From NCBI GenBank assembly GCA_051878975.1, contig JBJELD010000109.1, positions 1-27,688 of the forward strand: DNA of 27,688 nucleotides. The letters run 5' to 3'. Made by a program: the position numbers and the translations under genes. Shown piece after piece: positions 20,960 to 27,669 of the stretch. The stretch's first letter is position 1. Each line of letters starts with the position of its first letter. The notes beneath the pieces are model-generated. The model saw nothing but the letters and a program-made list of their open reading frames with translations. It did no database searches and was not told the origin of the DNA. The stretch comes from Caccovicinus sp051878975 (GTDB lineage: Bacteria; Bacillota; Clostridia; Lachnospirales; Lachnospiraceae).

Positions 20960-22123
20960 ATGAAGAGAACATTTGAGCTTCTGGCGCCGTGTCATTTCGG
21001 GCTGGAGGCAGTGCTGAAAAAAGAGATACTGGATCTGGGTTACGAGATTTCTCAGGTGGAGGACGGGCGTGTGACCTTTATTGGTGACGATGAGGCGATC
21101 TGCCGGGCAAATGTGTTCCTTAGGACTGCAGAGCGTGTGCTTCTGAAGGTAGCAAGCTTTCCGGCAGCCTCCTTTGAGGAATTGTTCCAGGGAACGAAGG
21201 CAATCCCCTGGGAGGATTATATTCCGGAGGACGGAAAGTTCTGGGTGGCGAAGGCCTCTTCTATCAAGAGCAAGCTGTTCAGTCCGTCCGATATCCAGTC
21301 CATTATGAAAAAAGCGATGGTGGAGCGGATGAAAAGTCATTATGGTATTACCTGGTTTGCAGAGACCGGGAGCCGTTATCCGCTGCGCGTTTTCCTTTAT
21401 AAAGATATAGTTACAGTGGGAATTGATACCAGCGGCGAATCTCTGCACAAACGGGGCTACCGGACGATGACCAGCAAGGCTCCGATTACGGAAACACTGG
21501 CGGCTTCCCTGATCCTGCTGACGCCGTGGAACCGGGACAGGATCCTGGTGGATCCGTTCTGCGGAAGCGGAACCTTTCCGATTGAGGCGGCTATGATGGC
21601 AGCGAACATTGCGCCGGGCATGAACCGCTCCTTCCTCTCAGAGGATTGGAAGAATTTGATTCCGCGCAAATGCTGGTATGAGACCATGGATGAGGCCAAC
21701 GATCTGGTAGATACCGCGGTGCAGGTGGATATTCAGGGCTATGATATTGACGGAGACATCGTGAAAGCCGCCCGTTCCAATGCAGAGCGGGCCGGTGTGG
21801 AGCATCTGATTCATTTTCAGCAGCGTCCGGTAAGTGCGCTGAGCCATCCGAAAAAATATGGGTTCCTAATTACGAATCCGCCTTACGGGGAGCGTCTGGA
21901 GGAGAAAGCCAGTCTGCCGGCACTTTACCGGGAGATCGGGGAACGGTTTGCTGCACTGGATTCCTGGTCGGCGTATCTGATCACCTCCTATGAGGATGCG
22001 GAGAAATATATCGGGCGTAAGGCAGATAAAAACCGGAAGATTTATAACGGTATGATGAAAACCTATTTTTATCAGTTCCAGGGACCGAAGCCGCCCCGGA
22101 AAAAGGCAGGAGACCGAATTTGA
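20960..22123 (+). CDS. THUMP-domain class I SAM-dependent RNA methyltransferase (RlmL N-terminal / YpsC type)
   Basis: A 387-residue enzyme. The N-terminal region and THUMP domain (about 45-155) include GLEAVLKKEILDLGYE and VFLRTAERVLLKVASF; GIDTSGESLHKRGYR precedes the Rossmann domain. The SAM motif is DPFCGSGTFPIEAAMMA (about 197-213) and the catalytic motif is ITNPPYGERL (about 308-317). Homologues such as Bacillus YpsC and the first half of E. coli RlmL modify 23S rRNA guanine N2; the exact position here is inferred. Its stop codon overlaps the TTG start of the following protease gene by four bases, implying translational coupling. Confidence 0.92.
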   Translation: MKRTFELLAPCHFGLEAVLKKEILDLGYEISQVEDGRVTFIGDDEAICRANVFLRTAERVLLKVASFPAASFEELFQGTKAIPWEDYIPEDGKFWVAKASSIKSKLFSPSDIQSIMKKAMVERMKSHYGITWFAETGSRYPLRVFLYKDIVTVGIDTSGESLHKRGYRTMTSKAPITETLAASLILLTPWNRDRILVDPFCGSGTFPIEAAMMAANIAPGMNRSFLSEDWKNLIPRKCWYETMDEANDLVDTAVQVDIQGYDIDGDIVKAARSNAERAGVEHLIHFQQRPVSALSHPKKYGFLITNPPYGERLEEKASLPALYREIGERFAALDSWSAYLITSYEDAEKYIGRKADKNRKIYNGMMKTYFYQFQGPKPPRKKAGDRI

Positions 22124-23616
22124 GTATAAAGAAACATCGCAGTCTGCGGACATACATGGGAATCCTGCTTTTTGCGGCAGCGATCGGGACGGTACTTCCC
22201 GGCTGCGGACGTTTTTTAGCATGGCCGGAAGCGGATCCTGCAGAAGTGCAGAGGGAGACGGCAGAGCCGGAACCGGAGACCGGGCCGGACGGTGAGGAAC
22301 CGGAGTCGGGCCGGGCAGAAAGCGAGCCGCATCGTGCGGAAACTGCGCCGTCCGGCGCAGAGGACGAGGATCTGCCGGACCAGGAGAAAGCCAAAACGGC
22401 GCCGTGGCAGAATCCGCTTCTTGAGGAGGAGGAAATTTCCCTGCCTGCCCGGTTTGATTACCGGACGATGGGAAGGCTTCCGGAGGTAGAGGACCAGGGA
22501 ACGCTGGGGACCTGCTGGGCCTTTGCTTCTCTGATGGCGATGGAGACAACATTGCTTCCGGAGGAACCGTGGAATTTTTCAGAGGACCATATGTCCCGGA
22601 AAAACAGCTTTTCGCTGAGTCAGGAGGAAGGCGGCCAGTATGCTATGTCCATGGCCTATCTTCTGGCCTGGCAGGGACCGGTGACCGAGGCGGAGGATCC
22701 TTATGGAGACGGAGAGTCGCCGGACGGGCTTTATCCCTCCAAGCATGTGCAGGAAATCCGGCTCCTGGAATCGAAGGATTATCAGCGGATCAAACAGGCA
22801 GTATATACCACCGGAGGCGTGCAGAGCTCTTTGTTCACCAGGCTGCAGAATTATGCCAGCACGGATCAGTACTATAATGAGGAGACCTTCAGCTATTATT
22901 ATCCGGGGGAGGAACGCCCGAATCACAATGTAGTGATTATCGGATGGGACGATGATTATCCAAAAGAGAATTTTAAAAACCAGCCGGAAGGAGACGGTGC
23001 GTTTCTCTGTCTGAACAGCTGGGGACCGAAATTTGCAGAAGATGGTTGCTTTTATGTATCCTATTATGATACAAATATTGGTGACATTAATGTGCTGTAT
23101 TCCGGAATCACCGATCCGGATTATTATACCGGCATTTATCAGAGTGACCTGTGCGGCTGGGTGGGCCAGCTGGGATATGGGAAAGAGAATGCCTGTTTTG
23201 CCAATGCCTATACGGCTGTCCGGGAGGAAAGGCTGAAGGCCGCCGGTTTTTATGCTACTATGCCGGGAACCAGCTATGAGCTGTATGTGCAGATCGGTGC
23301 CGAATCGCCGGAGGAGCTTGATTTGGAATCAAAGCAGCCGCTGGCTTCTGGAATCTTTCGGGATTCCGGTTACTATACGGTGGAATTTCCAGAGGAGATT
23401 CCGCTGAAAGAAGGCGAAAAATTCTGGATTGCGGTCCGGATTCATACACCCGGGGCAGTGCACCCCGTGGCGATCGAATATCAGGCGCCGGACCTTGGAG
23501 GAAAACCGGAGCTTTCTGACGGAGAAGGCTATTTAAGTCCGGACGGGAAGCAATGGGTCAGCGCAGAGCGGACACAGAACAGCAACCTTTGCCTGAAGGC
23601 GTATACGGTGCAGTGA
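22120..23616 (+). CDS. C1 (papain-like) cysteine protease lipoprotein with lectin-like C-terminal domain
   Basis: 498 residues from a TTG start coupled to the preceding stop, with an aggaga site 6 nt upstream. The signal peptide has a lipobox (VLPGC, Cys29). A highly charged Glu/Pro/Arg linker (about 36-100) precedes the papain fold: Gln126 and Cys132 in VEDQGTLGTCWAFA, His269 in PNHNVVIIGWDDDY and Asn299 in FLCLNSWGPKFAEDG. A C-terminal beta-rich region (about 340-498: ERLKAAGFYATMPGTSYELY, YTVEFPEEIPLKEGEKFWIA) fits the lectin-like domain often fused to these proteases. It would act on the cell surface on protein substrates not deducible here. No pro-peptide of the classical papain kind is visible. 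Confidence 0.9.
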   Translation: MSIKKHRSLRTYMGILLFAAAIGTVLPGCGRFLAWPEADPAEVQRETAEPEPETGPDGEEPESGRAESEPHRAETAPSGAEDEDLPDQEKAKTAPWQNPLLEEEEISLPARFDYRTMGRLPEVEDQGTLGTCWAFASLMAMETTLLPEEPWNFSEDHMSRKNSFSLSQEEGGQYAMSMAYLLAWQGPVTEAEDPYGDGESPDGLYPSKHVQEIRLLESKDYQRIKQAVYTTGGVQSSLFTRLQNYASTDQYYNEETFSYYYPGEERPNHNVVIIGWDDDYPKENFKNQPEGDGAFLCLNSWGPKFAEDGCFYVSYYDTNIGDINVLYSGITDPDYYTGIYQSDLCGWVGQLGYGKENACFANAYTAVREERLKAAGFYATMPGTSYELYVQIGAESPEELDLESKQPLASGIFRDSGYYTVEFPEEIPLKEGEKFWIAVRIHTPGAVHPVAIEYQAPDLGGKPELSDGEGYLSPDGKQWVSAERTQNSNLCLKAYTVQ

Positions 23617-23692
23617 GATTGGGCCGATATCGGTGGCCGCAGTTGGCGAACCGGGCCGGAAAGCCGGTCAGGAAGCGGGATGGAGAGAGATT

Positions 23693-24322
23693 ATGAGGGA
23701 AAAGATCATTTTTGCAACGGGAAATGCGGGAAAGATGCGGGAAATCCGCATGATTCTGGCAGATCTCGGAATGGAAATTCTTTCTATGAAAGAGGCCGGA
23801 GTCAATCCGGAAATTCATGAAGACGGAACAACCTTTGGGGAAAATGCCGAGATTAAGGCGCGCGCAGTGTGGAAGGAAACAGGAGGAATCGTTCTGGCAG
23901 ATGATTCGGGCCTGGTGGTCGATTATCTGGGCGGAGAGCCGGGAATCTATTCCGCGCGCTATCTGGGGGAGGATACTTCTTACGAGATAAAAAATCAGGT
24001 GATTATTGACCGGCTTTCCGGAGCCAGAGGACAGGAGCGCTCTGCAAGGTTTGTGTGCAACATTGCTGCCGTTCTTCCGGACGGACAGGTGATTCACACG
24101 GAGGAGACCATGGAGGGACTGATTGCCGGGAAGCCGGCAGGAAACGGCGGCTTCGGCTACGATCCGATTCTGTATATTCCGCAGTTCGGGGTAACCAGCG
24201 CAGAGCTTTCCATTGAGCAGAAAAATCAGATCAGCCACCGCGGAAAGGCACTGGAGGCTATGAAGCGGAAGCTGGCGGCATTGTACGGAGGAGGCATTGA
24301 TGAAAATTCTGATTGTAAGTGA
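23693..24322 (+). CDS. rdgB: XTP/dITP diphosphatase RdgB
   Basis: 209 residues. It removes non-canonical purine nucleoside triphosphates (dITP, XTP) by releasing pyrophosphate, keeping them out of nucleic acids. Family motifs: FATGNAGKMREI (residues 7-18), EDGTTFGENAEIKA, ADDSGLVVDYLGGEPGIYSARY (in two parts), GNGGFGYDPILYIP and NQISHRGKALEAM. The ATG at 23693 follows ggagaga; the frame is open upstream to 23633 but has no recognisable homology there. Its 3' end overlaps the next gene by 23 nt. The rdgB plus YfcE-type phosphodiesterase pairing is common in Firmicutes. Confidence 0.95.
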   Translation: MREKIIFATGNAGKMREIRMILADLGMEILSMKEAGVNPEIHEDGTTFGENAEIKARAVWKETGGIVLADDSGLVVDYLGGEPGIYSARYLGEDTSYEIKNQVIIDRLSGARGQERSARFVCNIAAVLPDGQVIHTEETMEGLIAGKPAGNGGFGYDPILYIPQFGVTSAELSIEQKNQISHRGKALEAMKRKLAALYGGGIDENSDCK

Positions 24323-24788
24323 TACCCACCGCAGGGATGAGAATTTAAAAAAGGTCATTGCAAAGCAGGTGCCGGTTGACATGCTGATTCATCTGGGAGA
24401 TGCAGAAGGCAGTGAGGTGTATATTCCCGAATGGGTGAATCCGGAATGCGAGATGCAGATGGTGCGGGGAAACAACGACTTCTTTTCTGCGCTGGACCGG
24501 GAAAGGGAAATTGAAATCGGAAAATATCGGGTGCTGCTGACACACGGACATTATTATAATGTATCTCTGGGTACAGAACAGCTGACGATGGATGCGAAGG
24601 CCAGAAACTTTGATATTGCGATGTTTGGCCATACGCACCGGCCGTATTTTGACGACAGCCACGGCATTATCGTTCTGAATCCGGGCAGCCTGTCCTATCC
24701 GCGTCAGGAGGGGCGGAAACCTTCTTACATGATTATGGAGCTGGATGAGAGCGGAGACGCTCACTTTCAACAATATTATCTGGACTGA
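24300..24788 (+). CDS. Second YfcE/MJ0936-type phosphodiesterase (YsnB-like)
   Basis: 162 residues. Metal motifs: VSDTHRRDENL (residues 6-16), HLGDAEGSE, VRGNNDFFS, LTHGHYYNVSLG and MFGHTHRPYFDD, then NPGSLSYPRQEGRKPSY. The ATG at 24300 sits 5 nt after ggaggagg within the end of rdgB, so translation is coupled to rdgB. It resembles Bacillus YsnB, which is also next to the rdgB homologue. The first motif has T where the paralogue at 20390 has I, and the insertion before the GN motif is shorter. The natural substrate is unknown. Confidence 0.93.
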   Translation: MKILIVSDTHRRDENLKKVIAKQVPVDMLIHLGDAEGSEVYIPEWVNPECEMQMVRGNNDFFSALDREREIEIGKYRVLLTHGHYYNVSLGTEQLTMDAKARNFDIAMFGHTHRPYFDDSHGIIVLNPGSLSYPRQEGRKPSYMIMELDESGDAHFQQYYLD

Positions 24789-24809
24789 TGTAAAACTTTT
24801 CGGCAGATA

Positions 24810-24838
24810 TTGACAATTTGGCGTGTGTAAGTTATAAT
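24810..24838 (+). promoter_or_regulatory. Consensus promoter of tRNA-Pro
   Basis: TTGACA (24810-24815), a 17-nt spacer and TATAAT (24833-24838): a full sigma-A consensus, with the start expected about 7 nt before the tRNA. Confidence 0.92.
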
Positions 24839-24851
24839 TATTTACGCGTCA

Positions 24852-24926
24852 CGGGGTGTGGCTCAGTTTGGCTAGAGCGCCTGGTTTGGGACCAGGAGGC
24901 CGCAGGTTCGAATCCTGTCACCCCGA
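24852..24926 (+). tRNA. tRNA-Pro(UGG)
   Basis: 75 nt. Acceptor cggggtg / caccccg, anticodon stem cctgg / ccagg with loop tttggga (TGG), T-arm gcagg-ttcgaat-cctgt, discriminator A. No encoded CCA. Confidence 0.97.
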
Positions 24927-24964
24927 TTTTTTGTTGGGCGGAAAAAGAAAAGAGAAAAGGGATG

Positions 24965-24998
24965 AAACGCCATGGCAGAGGATGTCTGGCGTTTTTTG
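24965..24998 (+). terminator. Intrinsic terminator after tRNA-Pro
   Basis: aaacgcca / tggcgttt with a 14-nt loop and a T tract. It separates tRNA-Pro from the MATE gene. Confidence 0.8.
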
Positions 24999-25103
24999 AT
25001 TTCATAAGAAAATGAAAACGTTCTATGTAGGTGCGCAGGTCATTCCGTATGCAAAAAGAAGCGGTGTGGAAAAGAAAATCAGCAGGGAATGGAGGATAAG
25101 AAG

Positions 25104-26453
25104 ATGAAAGTGCAAAAGAAAAAAACGGCAAATCCGATTACGGAGGGAAATATTGCGGCGCAGCTTCTTTTATTCTTTTTTCCGATTCTGATCGGCTCGC
25201 TGTTTCAGCAGCTGTATAACACGATAGATGCCATTATTGTCGGAAGGTATCTCGGCAAAGCCGCGTTGGGAGCGGTCGGCGGTTCAACGTACATGCTGAT
25301 CAACCTGATCATTTATCTGTTTTTGGGGCTGTCAAATGGAGCGGCGGTAGCGGCTGCTCATGCCTATGGGGCGGAAAAAATGGATGTTTTCCGGAGAGTG
25401 GTACATACCTCGGTAGTGCTCTCGATTGTGGTGGGACTCCTGTTTACTGTGGTGGGCATCTGGCTTTCACCGCCGGTCCTGCGGGCAATCGGGACACCGG
25501 CAGAAGTGCTGGAGCTGGCCTCCGTCTACGTAGTGATATATTCGGTGGGATATGTTCCCTGCTGCATATACAATATCGGAGCCGGGATCGCGAGAGCGAC
25601 CGGTGACAGCAGGCGGCCTCTGTATGATCTGGTGGCGGCCTGCGTGGTCAATATCGGGCTGGATTATCTGTTTATTGTGGAATTTCAATGGGGTGTAGCC
25701 GGAGCGGCCTGGGCGACCGTAGCGGCGCAGACTATCAGTGCTGTGCTGGTACTGCAGCTCTTATTTGATAAAAGAAAGCTTTACCGTATGACGTTTCGGG
25801 AAATGCGCCCGGATTTCGGAATTCTGAAACGGATTTTTTACATCGGAATTCCGACCGGCATTCAGTCGGATATGTATTCCGTTGCAAACCTGATCATGCA
25901 GATCCAGGTCAATACTTACGGAACAAATACGGTGGCGGCTCTGTCTGCGTATGAGAAGATCGACGGTTTTTTCTGGATGACCATGACGGCATTCGGCATG
26001 GCCATTACCACCTTCTGCGGACAGAATTATGGCGCAGGGAAATGGGACCGGATCAAAAAAGGCATGCATATCTGCGCGGCGATGAGCGCAGTGACGGCCG
26101 TCGGCTTCTCAGCCGTGTTTATCTGGTTTTCCAATGGCTTTATGGGCTGGTTTACCTCGGATCAGGAGGTTATTCGAATTGGCGCAGAGCTGATGAAAGA
26201 GCTGATGCCGTTCTATGTGACCTATATTTTCACGGAAATCTATGCGGGAGGAATCCGGGGCTGCGGAGAAAGCTTTGTGCCTATGGTGATCACGGCTTTG
26301 GGGGTATGTGTGCTCCGTGTTCTCTGGACCGGAATCGTGCATGCGATGGACGGAACCATGGGAATGCTGATGGTTGGCTATCCGGCCACCTGGATCATTA
26401 CCAGCGCCGCGATTATGGTTTATTATTGGAGAGGAAGCTGGAAAACCTTCTGA
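25104..26453 (+). CDS. MATE-family efflux transporter
   Basis: A 449-residue integral membrane protein with about 12 predicted helices in two homologous halves. The family N-terminus ITEGNIAAQLLLFFFPILIG is followed by LFQQLYNTIDAIIVGRYLG and ALGAVGGSTYM. The second half contains IGIPTGIQSDMYSVANLIMQ and FGMAITTFCGQNYGAGKWDR. Such proteins export cationic drugs, toxins or metabolites using a Na+ or H+ gradient; the substrate cannot be told from sequence. The start at 25104 is preferred to the ATG at 25089 because ggagg (25091-25095) then lies 8 nt upstream. The gene is alone between a terminator and a tRNA promoter; no dedicated promoter, regulator or terminator is clear. Confidence 0.93.
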   Translation: MKVQKKKTANPITEGNIAAQLLLFFFPILIGSLFQQLYNTIDAIIVGRYLGKAALGAVGGSTYMLINLIIYLFLGLSNGAAVAAAHAYGAEKMDVFRRVVHTSVVLSIVVGLLFTVVGIWLSPPVLRAIGTPAEVLELASVYVVIYSVGYVPCCIYNIGAGIARATGDSRRPLYDLVAACVVNIGLDYLFIVEFQWGVAGAAWATVAAQTISAVLVLQLLFDKRKLYRMTFREMRPDFGILKRIFYIGIPTGIQSDMYSVANLIMQIQVNTYGTNTVAALSAYEKIDGFFWMTMTAFGMAITTFCGQNYGAGKWDRIKKGMHICAAMSAVTAVGFSAVFIWFSNGFMGWFTSDQEVIRIGAELMKELMPFYVTYIFTEIYAGGIRGCGESFVPMVITALGVCVLRVLWTGIVHAMDGTMGMLMVGYPATWIITSAAIMVYYWRGSWKTF

Positions 26454-26534
26454 GGTCGGGGAAAGCGAACAAGGCGCAAGACAGAATGGTCTGTGAAAAA
26501 AGAAAAGAAAAATAAAAAAACAATGAAAAAACAC

Positions 26535-26563
26535 TTGACTTTATAATACTTTTGATGTATAGT
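26535..26563 (+). promoter_or_regulatory. Promoter of the tRNA-Arg / tRNA-His unit
   Basis: TTGACT (26535-26540), a 17-nt spacer and TATAGT (26558-26563). About 30 nt of leader before tRNA-Arg. Confidence 0.8.
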
Positions 26564-26601
26564 ATATTACTGTCAGCCACGGAAATACAGTGGCAGGGAG
26601 T

Positions 26602-26675
<74 letters not shown>

Positions 26676-26715
26676 TTTCCGTATCTTTTCCGGATGCGGG
26701 ATATTATTTTCATAT

Positions 26716-26790
26716 GGTGGGTATAGCGCAGTTGGTTAGCGCGCCAGATTGTGGCTCTGGAGGCCTAGGGTTCGAATCCCTATACCCACC
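26716..26790 (+). tRNA. tRNA-His(GUG)
   Basis: 75 nt including the encoded extra G at position -1 (26716), which pairs with C at 26790, the hallmark of tRNA-His. Acceptor gtgggta / tacccac, anticodon loop ttgtggc (GTG), T-loop ttcgaat. It follows tRNA-Arg by 40 nt. Confidence 0.96.
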
Positions 26791-26795
26791 CTTTA

Positions 26796-26828
26796 AAAAC
26801 CGTTAAGCGGAGCGCTTGGCGGTTTTTT
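26796..26828 (+). terminator. Intrinsic terminator between tRNA-His and tRNA-Gln
   Basis: aaccgttaagcg / cgcttggcggtt (two G-U pairs) with a GAG loop and a six-T tract. It ends only 8 nt before tRNA-Gln. Confidence 0.8.
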
Positions 26829-26836
26829 AAAAATAT

Positions 26837-26908
26837 TGGGCTATCGCCAAGCGGTAAGGCACAGGACTTTGACTCCTGCATTCGTTGGTCCGAATCCAAC
26901 TAGCCCAG
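26837..26908 (+). tRNA. tRNA-Gln(UUG)
   Basis: 72 nt. Acceptor tgggcta / tagccca, anticodon stem cagga / tcctg with loop ctttgac (TTG), T-stem gttgg / ccaac, discriminator G. The T-loop reads tccgaat, so position 55 is C instead of the almost universal U (pseudouridine). No separate promoter fits between it and the upstream terminator. Confidence 0.93.
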
Positions 26909-26916
26909 CTTCTGTG

Positions 26917-26963
26917 AAAAGCAGGCAGATCGGATATTTTTTATCTGGTCTGCCTGCTTTTTC
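26917..26963 (+). terminator. Intrinsic terminator after tRNA-Gln
   Basis: A 13-bp perfect stem aaaagcaggcaga / tctgcctgctttt with a 19-nt loop and a T tract. It stops transcripts entering from tRNA-Gln. Confidence 0.88.
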
Positions 26964-27109
26964 TCTCGCAGATAGCAATCGCCTTCCTCACTCCTATAAC
27001 GAGAATCCACGGTCACGCTTGGATAACAGAATCTCAGTTTTTCCTCCATCGCTTTCAAAAGCGGAAACAATGCCGATCTTTCCGGATTCCTGCTCTGCGG
27101 GAAAAGCAA
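26957..27109 (-). pseudogene. Probable transposase remnant (IS1182-like DDE fragment)
   Basis: The minus strand encodes about 50 residues without a full gene around them. FPLLKAMEEKLRF, then YPSVTVDSRYRSEEGDCYL, then REKKQ resemble the stretch of IS1182-type transposases that usually reads like Y-x-x-V-x-A-D-x-G-Y-x-S-E-E-x-x-x-Y-L. Expected Gly and Ala positions are changed and nothing of the rest of the transposase is found on either side; the frame is closed by a stop codon at 27134-27136. There is no ribosome binding site. Identification is from memory of the family pattern and needs a search. Confidence 0.45.
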
Positions 27110-27163
27110 GGTAAAACGGGAGGTTCTTTTGCTTTAAAAATCAAAAGGCTTATGAAAGTACGC

Positions 27164-27223
27164 AAAAAAAGGGAGTATCGCAAAATAGCTGCATAAATCA
27201 GCTGTTTTGCGATACTCCCTTTT
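27164..27223 (-). terminator. Long-stem terminator of tRNA-Glu
   Basis: A 25-bp stem (27167-27191 with 27199-27223, one G-U pair) with a 7-nt loop. Read on the minus strand it starts right after tRNA-Glu and ends in seven T. Confidence 0.88.
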
Positions 27224-27224
27224 A

Positions 27225-27296
27225 TGACCTGTCCGGGAATCGAACCCGGGTTTACGCCGTGAGAGGGCGTCGTCTTGACCGCTTGACCAACAGGCC
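27225..27296 (-). tRNA. tRNA-Glu(CUC)
   Basis: 72 nt on the minus strand. Acceptor ggcctgt / acaggtc (one G-U), anticodon stem acgcc / ggcgt with loop ctctcac (CTC), T-arm ccggg-ttcgatt-cccgg, discriminator A. It is the only tRNA of this cluster on the minus strand. Confidence 0.95.
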
Positions 27297-27313
27297 TTAT
27301 CGAATGCTTGATT

Positions 27314-27342
27314 ATAATATCACAGATTTTTTCATTTGTCTA
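27314..27342 (-). promoter_or_regulatory. Promoter of tRNA-Glu
   Basis: On the minus strand TAGACA, a 17-nt spacer and TATTAT with TG at the extended -10 position; A/T-rich DNA lies upstream. Confidence 0.7.
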
Positions 27343-27393
27343 CTATTTTTTGAAAAAAAGTAAAAACATTTTTCACGCTACCACATTCCTGTC

Positions 27394-27422
27394 TGATCGG
27401 CGGTAAATCATTCCGCTGATCG
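27394..27422. repeat. GC-rich inverted repeat between tRNA-Glu and tRNA-Leu
   Basis: tgatcggcgg / ccgctgatcg pair over 10 bp (two G-U) with a 9-nt loop. No T tract follows on either strand and no gene is nearby, so its role is unclear. Confidence 0.5.
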
Positions 27423-27468
27423 GACGGAGGCCGTTCGTGTAAGAGTCAGAGGCATATGCTTCCGCTTC

Positions 27469-27497
27469 TTGACAGAAAAGAACGGGTTCGGTATAAT
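27469..27497 (+). promoter_or_regulatory. Consensus promoter of tRNA-Leu(UAG)
   Basis: TTGACA (27469-27474), a 17-nt spacer and TATAAT (27492-27497): perfect sigma-A consensus 12 nt before the tRNA. Confidence 0.92.
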
Positions 27498-27509
27498 ACG
27501 ATTAGATTT

Positions 27510-27589
27510 GCGGATATGGTGGAATTGGCAGACACGGCGGTTTTAGGTGCCGCTGAGCAATCGTGCAGGTTCGAGTCCTGTTATCCGCA
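27510..27589 (+). tRNA. tRNA-Leu(UAG)
   Basis: 80 nt. Acceptor gcggata / tatccgc, D-loop ggaattggcaga as usual for tRNA-Leu, anticodon stem gcggt / gccgc with loop tttaggt (TAG), a short variable arm and T-arm gcagg-ttcgagt-cctgt, discriminator A. Its 3' end forms part of a 36-bp inverted repeat. Confidence 0.93.
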
Positions 27590-27650
27590 CGAAAAGAAAG
27601 GGTTTGCGATAAAATATCGCAGACCCTTTCTTTTCGTGCGGATAACAGGA
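27576..27650. repeat. 36-bp inverted repeat including the tRNA-Leu 3' end; terminator core
   Basis: The arm 27576-27611 and the arm 27615-27650 are complementary in 35 of 36 positions (the other is G-U) around a 3-nt AAA loop. The first 14 bases of the left arm belong to the tRNA T-arm and acceptor. The inner part (27600-27626) followed by tttctttt would serve as an intrinsic terminator for the tRNA. Confidence 0.9.
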
Positions 27651-27669
27651 TGTTTTGAGCAGATCAAGT

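Noticed and set aside
24927..25103. Riboswitch upstream of the MATE gene
   Set aside because: Only a tRNA-Pro terminator and unstructured sequence are visible; no guanidine or preQ1-type conserved motif is recognised.
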